20,594 bases of DNA, taken from positions 1 through 20,594 of the forward strand of contig JWZX01001743.1 of assembly GCA_001275005.1 (NCBI GenBank), in the 5' to 3' direction. Below, piece after piece: positions 1-8,444 of this stretch. The DNA is from Chrysochromulina tobinii. Lineage: Eukaryota; Haptophyta; Prymnesiales; Chrysochromulinaceae. The notes beneath the pieces were generated by a model. That model saw only the letters and a list, made by a program, of their open reading frames with translations, did not search any database and had not been told where the DNA came from. Made by a program: the position numbers and the translations under genes. Positions within the stretch are counted from its first letter, which is position 1. The number at the start of each line of letters is the position of its first letter.

Positions 1-61
1 GGGATTTCGGCAGACGCGCCTTGGCGCGCCCCCCGAAGGGAACGCAAAGAAGTCACTCGAG

Positions 62-86
62 GCCGCCGTCGCGTGACGACGGCGGC
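62..86. repeat. Perfect 10-bp inverted repeat (hairpin)
   Basis: GCCGCCGTCG at 62-71 is the exact reverse complement of CGACGGCGGC at 77-86, with a 5-base loop. A second inverted structure lies just upstream: CGCGCC/GGCGCG at 15-28 nested inside TTCGG/CCGAA at about 6-38. Both are GC-only stems beside a low-coding region. The function is unknown, and chance stems are common in such GC-rich DNA. Confidence 0.55.
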
Positions 87-164
87 GTCGAGAGACGATA
101 GTGTCGTGGCTATACGGCAGCTTGCCGGCCGTGGCGGTGGCGAGGCAGGGGAGAGGCTGAGCAT

Positions 165-690
165 CGTGTTGTCGTCCAAGGACGGCCGTCGCTCTGCAGC
201 CGGCGCAGAGTCCAGTCGAACTGGTGCACGCCCTGCTGCATACTCGGGTGTGTGGAACTCGTGGGACTTGGCGAGCGTGGCCGCGGGCTTCGTGAGCACC
301 GTCAGCTCGAAGCGCAGCTTCGCTTTCTCGTCCTCGTTGCAGCTGGTGCTTGGCGTAGTCGCCTTCTCGTCTTCCTTTCAGCTCGGCCTGTCACTCGGAC
401 ATCAGCCGCTGTCCCTCGTGGATATTGGCGAGCTCGAGCTGGCGCAGCGGCGCGCGACCATCGCGCGATGGTTGCCACGTCTGGTGTCGCGAAGAGCTAA
501 TTTCCGGACTATCGTTCGCGGTGACAGATTCGTCGGGTGGGAAACCACCTAATTGCTGGATCATCAGAGGGGCTGCGTATTGAGTCGCCATCCTCGCAAA
601 GTGGACATATGGTTTTGTGGAATTGTCGGCCAATCCAAAAACGGATTTGTTCCTCTTATATTTCGCTAATGAGGAGGCCCTCACGTTCAC
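165..690 (-). pseudogene. Decayed minus-strand coding remnant
   Basis: Read on the minus strand, this stretch contains several short runs with the strong G/C third-position bias of the real genes here, but they lie in different frames. One open piece covers 690-391 and ends at a TGA. Immediately after it, coding-like sequence rich in E, K and L (about 384-240) continues in another frame, and a further piece (about 241-173) continues in a third. The content of the first two pieces (for example QLELANIHEGQRLMSE) resembles a helical or coiled-coil protein. I do not recognise a family. It could be a broken gene or exons of a spliced gene whose introns I cannot place. The overlapping plus-strand ORF at 73-552 looks less coding-like. 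Confidence 0.3.
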
Positions 691-700
691 AGATGGCTTC

Positions 701-840
701 CCTGGATACGGAGGCTCGAGGACTTTTACCGTTTTACGGATTACGCAATTATCCGATCTTGTCCAGCTCCCAGCTGGACACTTTTACCGTCTTACGCCAA
801 AATGCCCTCACTTTTAGTTTTACCCTACCCCCACCCTATG
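701..840 (+). repeat. Non-coding direct repeat, copy 1 (with hairpin)
   Basis: This copy begins CCTGGATACGGAGGCTCGAG and ends with TTTTACCCTACCCCCACCC. It shares its start, its middle (CACTTTTACCGTCTTACGCC and on) and its end with 983-1082. It contains a 9-bp inverted repeat, TGTCCAGCT at 760-768 and AGCTGGACA at 772-780 around a CCC loop. It is about 40 bases longer than copy 2, mainly from extra sequence (about 731-755) before the hairpin. It lies in AT-richer, non-coding sequence upstream of the filamin-repeat gene. Confidence 0.75.
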
Positions 841-952
841 GTGACTCGTGAGCGCGCCCGCGCGCCATGAGGACCGGCGAAGTCTCCTGTTCATGAATTA
901 CATTCACGCTCGGCTGTTTAAGCGAAGTTTACTGGTGCTTTCAGTAAAAGTG

Positions 953-985
953 GCTTTTACCCTGCTTTTACCCTGCTTTTACCCT
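953..985 (+). repeat. 11-bp tandem repeat, three copies
   Basis: The unit GCTTTTACCCT occurs three times head to tail (953-963, 964-974, 975-985) and runs directly into repeat copy 2. The core TTTTACCC also recurs inside both long repeats. The order GGGTAAAA on the other strand does not match the TTTAGGG or TTTTAGGG telomere units, so this is not called a telomere tract. Confidence 0.8.
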
Positions 986-1082
986 GGATACGGAGGCACG
1001 AGGACTTTTAATCTTGTGCAGCTGCACACTTTTACCGTCTTACGCCAAAATGCCCACACTTTTACCCTACCCCCACCCTATG
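983..1082 (+). repeat. Non-coding direct repeat, copy 2 (with palindrome)
   Basis: This is the shorter partner of 701-840. At the position of copy 1's hairpin it has a 14-bp perfect palindrome (TGTGCAGCTGCACA, 1015-1028). After it the two copies share CACTTTTACCGTCTTACGCC followed by AAAATGCC. Downstream, 1083-1273 holds only a short AGCA/ACGC microsatellite-like run (about 1134-1160) and no recognisable TATA box before the next gene. Confidence 0.75.
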
Positions 1083-1273
1083 TGTTTCTATCAGGTAGCA
1101 GCTCGGCCGTGTTCGGGCCAGACCTACGGATCAAGCAAAAAAGCAAGCAAGCACGCACGCTAATTAGCCGAAACAACACTAGTGTCTAAACAAGCGATCA
1201 CGTGCCGTATGACTAGGCAAGACCCCCCGAGCGTCGGTTACGTCGTTTCAAAACTTGGAACGTAACGGAAGCC

Positions 1274-4200
1274 ATGTCGGGACCCTTCACTCCCCAGCTC
1301 GTTTATAGCCGTTCGCCATCCTCGAGCAAGGCGCCATCTTCACCGCAATCGAGCTCGAACCGTATTCACTCGCGTAGCAAGCGCCGCAAAGCCCGCCTCT
1401 CCGCTTCGGTCGCTCACGGGCCGCCCCAAGACTGCGTGGGTCACCGAGGCTCCTTCTGCCACGATCGATCCCGCGGGCCGTCCTGCGGACCACGGTCCCA
1501 TGGAGAAAGCCGCATCACTCACAAGAAGCGTCGCGGCGGGCGAGGGCCTCCGTGGCCATGTCCTGGGGCAGCCAACTGTCTTCCACATCCACGCGGTCGA
1601 CGAAGACGGGCGCGCTTGCTCCAGCGGCGGCAACGCGTTCACCGTCTCGATCCGAGGCCCGTCGCGCGTGAGCCCCTCGCTGGTCGACCACGGCGACGGC
1701 ACGTACGTGTGCGAGTGGGAGGGCTCTGTCACAGGCAACTACCTCGTATCGGTGCTTTTGGGCGGCGAGCACATCGGAGGCTCGCCTACCATGGCGTCAG
1801 TCGTCACGCCGGGACACGACACGACGCAGTGCCGCATGATGGCACCCGCCAAGGGCGATTGGCGGGCGCGTCTTGCCGCCCACGATGCACGCAAGCGCCC
1901 GCGGCGTCTCCGCGCTCACCTCGGAGGTGATGCACACCATCGCGGGACACTCGGCCTGCTTCGACATTGCCTTCTTCGATGCGCTGGCGCGGCCCGTGGC
2001 GATGGAGCCGAGTACCCTGAAGCTCTCGGTGACGCCGTGGCGCTCACTGTACGGTGCTCTCGCCGCCAGCGAGGTGTACGCCGTGCGCGTGCCCACGACG
2101 GCGCGGCCGGCCACAGACCCGGCCGGCCGAGAGATGGGCGAAGTGTACGCTGCGCTCGACGAAGGGCTGGCGCCCCCCCGCCGGTCAGCCCGCAGCCCGG
2201 CCGGCCGTCCCATGGCCAGCCCGCTGGCCGAGCCGGTCCAGCAGCTGAGCCTGCGCGCGATGCCGACGCCTGCCTCGTACGCGGCCAACCGACGGCTCGT
2301 CGGTGTGAAGCTTGAGCAAGCAGGCACTTATGATCTGCATGTGCTTCTGCACTCCAACGCGCGATCGCATCCGCCGCCGGCCCAGCGGACACGCGCGGCT
2401 AGCTCGCTCGGGCGCGAGGGCGTTGGTGAACCCTCGGGCTCTCCGCTGCGCGTCTGCGTGCATCCGGCGGCAGCGAGCGCGTCCACTTCGCGCTGCGAGG
2501 TGAAACCGTCGAACCTTTGCATGCGCGCGGGCGAAGCGCGCACCTTCCTTATTCGGACAAGTGACGCGTTTGGGAATGCCTGCGATCGCGGCGGCGCGGC
2601 GCTCAGCTTTGGCGGCGAGGCGTGGGTACGTGGCGCGGTGCGTGCGCGCGTACGCGATCTGGATGACGGCACGTACCAGGTGGAATGGACGAGCCGCGTC
2701 GCTGGAACACACGAGCTGAGCGTGCTGCTCGACGGCACCTTGCTCGCCATTGAGCAGGATGAGACGAGCGCGCCGCTCCCTCCGCGCTGGGCGCTGCCCG
2801 CGGCCGCTGGCGGCGCTGATGGCGATGCGGCGGGCGGCTACGACGCCGGCGCGGTCATCATCGGCGGCGAGGTGGTCATCGGCGATGGGCGTGGCGGAGT
2901 GCCTCCTGCGCCGCTGCGGCTAGTCGTCGAGCCGAACGAGCTCTGTGCCAAGACGAGCTCTGTGAGCGGCGAGGCGTTGAACCACGCGACGGCGGGCGAG
3001 CGAGCGGTGATCCTCGTGCACGCGAGGGACGCGTGCGGCAACTCGGTGCGCCCGTCGGCGCAGATGCGCTTCGGGATCAGCCAGTGGGATCGGCAGGCGA
3101 AGCAGCCAGTCATGTGTGGCGAGAGCGGCGTTGGCGTCATGCTGGTCGGAGCCGAGGTTGGAGGCGAGGGCGGAGGCGAGGGCGAGCGTGGCGGCAAGGC
3201 AAGCGGCGATGAGGGCGAGGCTGGCGGCGTCGACGAGGTCGGCGGCGGCCGTCACGAAGGCGGAGAGGGCGGCGACGACGCACCTCTCACGCTTGCCGGC
3301 CGTTGGCTGTCCGAGTCCACCGCTGTCTTTGAGCTCAGCTACACCTGCCAGCGCAGCAGCACCTTCGACCTGCACCTGTGGCATTCGGACCCCTCGGGCG
3401 CGCTGCACGAGCTCGTAGGCTCACCGCAGACGCTCACGATCGCACCCAACGTGGCCGACTGCCGCGGCACGACGCTGGAGCTCAACGGCCGACTACACGA
3501 CTTCTCTGCGACACACGAGGAGCTCCGAGCTGGAGATCAGCTCACCGCCATCGTCCGGATCGCCGACCGCCTCGGTAACCCGACGATGGCCAAGCCAGAT
3601 GAGCTGCGCCTCGTCCTCGAAGGCCCATCGGGTCGTACCCACCTCGACCTGTTCAACGCTGGCTCTCCCGTCGAGGGCGTTCACATCATCAACGAGGAGC
3701 TCCTACACAGTGGGAGCTACACGCTGACTGCGACCATTCGAGGATCGCCGGTGCTCGGTGCCCCGATCGGGCCCATCCGCGTGCGCGCGTGCCCTCCGGA
3801 AGGCTTCTACTCGACGATCGTCATCCCGCGCGACGCCGTCGCCAAGTTCCCCACAGCGGTCATCGTGCGCTGCCGGGACCGTTACGGCAACGCGCCCGCA
3901 CTCGAAGACCTGCACGCAGCCATCGCGGCGGGCGCCATCGTGGCACGCTTCGACGGCCCCGTACGCAGCGTGCAGTACACCTCGATCCGCGCGTCCGAGG
4001 GCGGCGAGGCCATCCTTACCTTCGTACCGCCCATGTCGGGCAGCTACCGGCTCAATGTGTGGGTCCACGGAGCCGCCATCCCCGCCCCTCGGGGAGGCCA
4101 AGCCACCTCTCGAGGCATCAGCCAGGGGCTCTCGTGGTTCACGGTGAGCGTGGGGGCGCCCGCGCACACGTCGGCGCATGGATGGGTGCCGCGCTCGCCC

Positions 4201-5085
4201 AACACGGCGCGATCGCCCAACACGGCGTCCAATACGGCGAGTTCTCCCAACACGGCGCGCTCCACGTCGCCGCATGGCAAGTCGCCGCTCGCGACGGCGC
4301 GTGACACGTCGCCCGTCTCGGCGCGCTCCCCGCCGCGCTCCACGTCACCGACCCCTATGGCGCGCGCACCTCCGAGTCTCAACGCGACGCTCGACGCGAC
4401 GGCGCGGGAAGGCGCCATCTCGCCCGCGCTGGCCGCGATCCAGGCCGTTGCCAGGGAGGGCGCCCTCTCGCCCGCGCTGGCCGCGGAAAAGGCCGCTGCC
4501 GCGGGCACCTCGCCGATGGCCGCAGCGGCGGCGGCCGCCGCCTCTGCTGCCCCCTCCACGCGTCCAGGCTACATGCCCAAGGGCCGCAGCCTCTCGCCTC
4601 GCGCCTGGCACGGCTTGCCGCGCACGCACGTTGAGCCGACGCGCCGCGCGAGGGCGGCGAAGGTGACGGAGCTCGAAAAGTGGATTGCAGCCCTGCGGGG
4701 AGGAGGGGAAGAGGGCTCCGGTGCTTCGTCAGGGTTCGTCAGGGTTCGTCAGGGAGGAGGGGAAGAGGGCTCCGGTGCTTTGGGTGGGGGCTCGCCTTGC
4801 GCCGTCCCCTTTGCCGTGGCAGGGGATAGCTCTCTACGCGCGCTCCGCGCCGCCACGGCGAGCGCCAGGCGGATTGCCCGCGAGGTGCAGACCCGGAACC
4901 AAGCAGGGGCCATGCGCTCCATGGGCCCTCTGGGCGACGTGGTGGGCGCCGTGGTGGGCGTCCCGCCGAGCCCCCGCACGCCGCCGCGCTGGATGGTCGC
5001 GCGTCCTGTACGAGAGGATGGCATGGGCGGCAGGGTGCTCGAGGGCGCGCTCGACACGGCGCACGCTTGGAAGGATGTTGTGTGA
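1274..5085 (+). CDS. Filamin-repeat (Ig-FLMN) protein, split across frames
   Basis: The product is a multi-repeat protein of the filamin Ig-like type, probably cytoskeletal or scaffolding. One clear repeat is encoded at about 1494-1828 (GQPTVFHIHAVDEDG, then VDHGDGTYVCEWEG, closing with GSPTMASVV). The frame then shifts, and about five more repeats run to about 4160, with hallmarks such as DAFGNAC, LDDGTYQVEW, DRLGNPT, SGSYTLTATI and DRYGNAP. Repeats 2 and 4 are expanded by low-complexity inserts. The C-terminal third is Ser/Pro/Ala-rich and disordered, with internal repeats. Frame 1 is open from after a TGA at 1837 to the TGA at 5083-5085. The first repeat's frame is open from 1266 but has no ATG before 1500. 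An ATG at 1274 (context GCCATG) opens a third frame with a Ser/Arg-rich stretch. The start and 5' exons are therefore unresolved; introns, sequencing indels or decay could explain it. No actin-binding CH domain is visible. Confidence 0.7.
1829..1895 (+). other. Candidate 67-nt intron in the filamin-repeat gene
   Basis: GT at 1829 (CA|GTGCCG) and AG at 1894-1895 (GCACGCAAG|C) bound 67 nt. Removing it joins the first repeat's frame to the long downstream frame through a CAC codon. It also brings the spacing between consecutive filamin repeats close to that seen at the next repeat junction. The splice sites are weak, so a one-base sequencing error or mutation remains possible. Confidence 0.35.
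4192..4260 (+). repeat. In-frame degenerate repeat encoding SPNTA units
   Basis: CGCCCAACACGGCG-type units recur three times, with a partial AATACGGCG copy between. They encode RSPNTARSPNTASNTASSPNTAR at the start of the filamin-repeat protein's disordered tail. The S-P pairs would be possible proline-directed phosphorylation sites (inference). Confidence 0.6.
4698..4780 (+). repeat. Duplicated 29-bp unit flanking a 10-bp triple repeat
   Basis: A 29-bp unit starting GGGAGGAGGGGAAGAGGGCT occurs at 4698-4726 and again at 4752-4780. Between and overlapping them lie three TTCGTCAGGG units (4725-4754). The duplication stays in frame and encodes GGGEEGSGA twice in the low-complexity tail of the filamin-repeat protein. 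Confidence 0.8.
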
Positions 5086-5517
5086 GGGAGGTTCATGGCG
5101 TCGGGTGTGTGACGGAGGTCGGTGTCGCTGCGTGCGATGGGTGAGTTTAGATGATGGCGACGAGGACTTCGGGGTCCTCATTCGCATGACGGCATGAGCC
5201 ATGGTGACGTCCTTCATCGACGGTACAACTTCGCATCGAACGAAGCACGAAATGTGGGTAGTACAGTAGCGGGGTCTCGATCATACCGCGAGCTGCACCG
5301 TACTAGGCGGAGCACCCCTAGCCGCGAGCGGGGACTCCCTCGGGACCAAGGGCTACGATGCGTGTTCCGTGGTGTCAGTCGTCTGTTTCAGGATTCCGCG
5401 GATCGCGGTGCGGTGCACGCATTGACAAACAACCCGACGCCAGAGCGTTTTCTCGGGGTCGTGTCCGCCTCCCCATTTCACGTTCACAGGCAAACTGGGC
5501 CTAAAAAAGGAGACGAG
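5086..5517. other. Intergenic region between filamin and ART genes
   Basis: No gene is supported here. The downstream frame stays open back to 5194 (ATG), but codon use there lacks the strong G/C third-base bias of the gene proper, so I read it as leader or promoter DNA. No TATA box is obvious. An A-rich run (CCTAAAAAAGG, about 5500-5510) lies just before the chosen ATG. Confidence 0.4.
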
Positions 5518-8394
5518 ATGCAAGTCGCGGTCCAGGAGAGGTGCACTGGTGTCGAAGCGGAGCTCTTATCGCCCGTGCCTTCGTTTGACAACTCCATGGA
5601 CCCTGAGCTGCGCGATCTCCTCGCCGGCGTGAATCAAGATGCACTGATGATCCTTGCCGACAACGATATTTGCTCCGTGGACGATGCCAAGTTGCTTTCC
5701 GCTACAGACCTTGAAAAAATGGGCATCAAGCTTGGATCGCGCAATAGGATCCTCAATCTGCTAGCCTTGTCCCCGCCACCGGTATCGCCGGCGCCACTGC
5801 CTCCACCATCTGCTCCGCCGGCACCAGCAACGCCAGCGCCACTGCATGACGTCGAGCAATCTCCGGTGGCCATCGAGGGTGGACAGGGGGCCGTCGATGG
5901 GCTCGAAGATTTTCTGAAGGCCGCAAAGTGTGAGGATTGGCTCGTGAGGGCGGCAACCTGGTGCAAGGAAAACGGCGCTGAGACTCTAGACGAGTTGCTG
6001 CAGTGTCAGCCCAGTACGCATGCGATGTTCGTAGACGCTCTCAACCTTCCCGTCGTAAAGCGGGAGCAGCTGGAGCGGCAGTTGGCGAAGCGACTCCGGG
6101 AACAGTCCTCATCTGCCGATGACCACTCGACGATACCCAAGTCTGCGGCCGTGAACACGCCCGCCGCGGAAGCCGCCTCAACCGCGATCGCCAACAAGTT
6201 CCTGCCCGACCTGCCCACGTTTGTCTTCGGCGATCGCTCTCTCTTTGAGGACGGCATCCTCGCGCGCGTCGGAAATCTGTCTCGAAGCGTGCAGGAAGAG
6301 TTTGAGGAGAATGAGCGCGGCTTCTGGCTGCCCGAGCTACGCTACGTGACAGAGCAGCCAGCTAGAGAGGCATACCCATCGACAAAAGGAGTGGCGCCGA
6401 GCGACGCCCTCGTGCCAAGCTTCACTCGCGACCTCGGCCGTACCGGATGGGTGCTCTCCAAGTTCCACGAGGCGCAGCCTACGGAGGGCAACGGCCCCGG
6501 CCAGATCCCCGAGCGTCTCTCCCTCGCCGAGACGGCCGTACTACGCACCTACACGGGCCCGTGGTTTAAGGCGATCAACTTCTACCTGCGCTACCTGCCA
6601 GAGGTACATTGCTGTGACGTATTGCCGTATCATGAGCACCACGACCCTCGCCGCTGCTTCCTCGCTAAGCCAGGCCATGAGGACGTCTGCCACGCATGCA
6701 ACAAGCCCAAGAGCAAGCACTTCATTCAGACGCTCGATTCATGGGCCACAAGTGCAGCACTACTTGTGGGTGGCATCCTCAAGCTTCGCTGCGCCTCGAC
6801 CCCTATGACAGTCTATCGCGGCGTCAAGGAGTCGTCCATCCGTCTGCCGGAGTCGTTTATCGAGCGCAGAGACGCGTTCGCATGCGGCGTCGAGCTTGCG
6901 CCCATGAGCACCACCGAAGCCAAGGAGGTGGCGCAGAGCTATGCTGGGGACGACTTTGGATCGCTCTTTCAGATCGAGTTTGATGCGGCGAATCTCGGAG
7001 CGCAGCTCGGCTTCCTTTCGCAGTACCCAAAGGAAGAGGAGCTCGTCTATCCGCCGGGCACCATGCTCACCTGCATGGCGGTCGAGCCGCTCGAGGGCCA
7101 AGCTTCCAAGCGCCTCCTTCGTATCAACTGCTCAATCAACCCCGACAAACAAGTCAAGGACGCCATCGCAGCAATTAAGACGCACCTCGACATGCCCGGT
7201 CCGCAGGGCGCACTGCCGCGAATGTACATGCTTGTGGTACTCCAGACGCCGCCTGTGCTCTTCAGCCACGTCCGTTCCCATCTCAGCCCGTTGCAGCAGC
7301 TTGCAAGTACCGCCCTTGCCGACCAGTGCGCTCAGTGGCTGGCCAAGGGGAAGGCGACAATCTGCTTGCGAGACGCCGATCCCTACGCCGTGCGCCGCTC
7401 GCTCATGCGCAGCCAAACGCACTGCCTCGTGTGGCACGGCCTGGGCTACGACGTGGCGCCTTCCACGTGTTCAGGCTCGCTTACGATCATGACTTTGGCG
7501 GCGGAAATCAGTGATCTTCCGAAGGTCCGTCGACCTCGGGTCGCTCTTGTGGCCTTGCAGCACGGGGCGGAGCGCGCCGCAAAGCATCTGAGTGACCACG
7601 GCAAAATTGGCTGTGTCTTCTGGGTGCGCACCACAAATGAACCACCTCTGCTGCACGAGTTACTGTCCATAGTCGTCGACCCAATCCTCGAATATGTATG
7701 CCTTGGCGTTCTTGGTGAGAAGCTCATGAAATACTTCGGCGAGGCGCGCATGAACCTGTCAAGCCACATCGCAGATGGTGGCTGCGTTGGCTCGCCGACC
7801 AGAGTCGATTGGCCGACAAGTCCAGCAAGCACTTCACCGTTGTGGATCGAGAGGGAGACGACGGCGTTATTACGTCCCTCTAACCTCGTCGACGAATCGA
7901 CGCACGAGTTGTGCGAATCACTGTCGTCGCTGCAGCTGCTCGCGTGCGACGTGCCCGAGGTCGAGGAGCTCCGAAAGATTCTCGTCGCGCGTAGAGAACG
8001 AGTCGTCGCTGTGTTGGGCGGGAGCGGAGCCACTACGGACGAGAAGTTGGCGCATCGCTGCCGGAGCATCGCTCTCGAGGCGACCATGTCACTACTGATG
8101 CGCCGGACCAGCTCCTTCGTGCTGATCTGGCGCATCTCGGACGAGCAGAGCCTCAACGAAGGCATGGATCGGATTAAGGCCGCTGGCTCGCTCGCCGCTG
8201 TGCTCGTGTGGGTCGATCTCGTCGAGTCGCTGCCGCTCGTGCAGCTATCGACCTTACTCAAGCCCATTTTGGCACGAGTGCGCGAAGCTGCCTGCGCGGT
8301 TGTGCTCACGTGCTTAGGAACACACGCACAGCAGATGCAGGCTCTTGACGAGGATCTGGGCTTAGGAGTGAGCAGCTCAATTGATGAAGATTGA
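5518..8394 (+). CDS. SAM-like / arginine ADP-ribosyltransferase, CHAT-like tail
   Basis: A 958-residue protein predicted to move ADP-ribose from NAD+ to protein arginines. Residues about 28-85 form a SAM-like helical domain, followed by a Pro/Ala linker. Residues about 128-192 form a second helical domain (AATWCKENGAETLDELLQC) also present in the PARP ORF. Residues about 240-528 form an R-S-E type ART fold: TVYRGV (R434), APMSTT (S464) and YPKEEELVYPPGT, whose E506-x-E508 fits the arginine-specific ExE. Within it, residues about 365-402 are Cys/His-rich (VCHACNKPKSKH), possibly zinc-binding. The C-terminal about 350 residues are alpha/beta; HCLVWHGLGYD followed by RVALVALQHGAERAA resembles the second half of a CHAT domain without a matching Cys. 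The start at 5518 (GAGATG) is chosen on codon bias; 5194 and 5596 are alternatives. The ORF ends 30 bp before the next ATG and may be spliced into it. Confidence 0.8.
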   Translation: MQVAVQERCTGVEAELLSPVPSFDNSMDPELRDLLAGVNQDALMILADNDICSVDDAKLLSATDLEKMGIKLGSRNRILNLLALSPPPVSPAPLPPPSAPPAPATPAPLHDVEQSPVAIEGGQGAVDGLEDFLKAAKCEDWLVRAATWCKENGAETLDELLQCQPSTHAMFVDALNLPVVKREQLERQLAKRLREQSSSADDHSTIPKSAAVNTPAAEAASTAIANKFLPDLPTFVFGDRSLFEDGILARVGNLSRSVQEEFEENERGFWLPELRYVTEQPAREAYPSTKGVAPSDALVPSFTRDLGRTGWVLSKFHEAQPTEGNGPGQIPERLSLAETAVLRTYTGPWFKAINFYLRYLPEVHCCDVLPYHEHHDPRRCFLAKPGHEDVCHACNKPKSKHFIQTLDSWATSAALLVGGILKLRCASTPMTVYRGVKESSIRLPESFIERRDAFACGVELAPMSTTEAKEVAQSYAGDDFGSLFQIEFDAANLGAQLGFLSQYPKEEELVYPPGTMLTCMAVEPLEGQASKRLLRINCSINPDKQVKDAIAAIKTHLDMPGPQGALPRMYMLVVLQTPPVLFSHVRSHLSPLQQLASTALADQCAQWLAKGKATICLRDADPYAVRRSLMRSQTHCLVWHGLGYDVAPSTCSGSLTIMTLAAEISDLPKVRRPRVALVALQHGAERAAKHLSDHGKIGCVFWVRTTNEPPLLHELLSIVVDPILEYVCLGVLGEKLMKYFGEARMNLSSHIADGGCVGSPTRVDWPTSPASTSPLWIERETTALLRPSNLVDESTHELCESLSSLQLLACDVPEVEELRKILVARRERVVAVLGGSGATTDEKLAHRCRSIALEATMSLLMRRTSSFVLIWRISDEQSLNEGMDRIKAAGSLAAVLVWVDLVESLPLVQLSTLLKPILARVREAACAVVLTCLGTHAQQMQALDEDLGLGVSSSIDED

Positions 8395-8444
8395 TATGTA
8401 CCCGAGCTCCACCACTAAGGAGCATGGTGTGTTGTGCTGCACAG
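8368..8444 (+). other. Candidate 77-nt intron joining ART and helicase ORFs
   Basis: GTGAGC at 8368-8373 is a strong eukaryotic donor, and CTGCACAG ending at 8444 a good acceptor. The 77 nt contain the ART ORF's TGA (8392-8394). Excision joins codon GGA (8365-8367) to AAG (8445-8447) in phase 0, giving LDEDLGLG followed by KMLRIGQ with both frames kept. CACTAAG at about 8411-8417 could serve as a branch site. There is no transcript evidence, and the helicase ORF also has its own good ATG at 8424. Confidence 0.45.

Noticed and set aside
73-552. 159-codon plus-strand frame at the left end
   Set aside because: Ser/Arg/Gly-rich low-information product; the minus strand shows the better codon bias in the same place.
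953-1075. Possible telomere-like TTTTACCC repeats
   Set aside because: The base order does not match TTTAGGG or TTTTAGGG on either strand, and only three units are regular.
5500-5510. CArG-box-like CCTAAAAAAGG upstream of the ART gene
   Set aside because: It has seven A/T bases rather than six between CC and GG, and there is no supporting second site.
5194-5517. N-terminal extension of the ART protein from ATG 5194
   Set aside because: Open frame, but codon third positions and composition differ from the rest of the gene; kept only as an alternative start.
7446-8309. 287-codon minus-strand frame
   Set aside because: It is a shadow of the ART protein's C-terminal region with Ser/Arg-rich, motif-free content.
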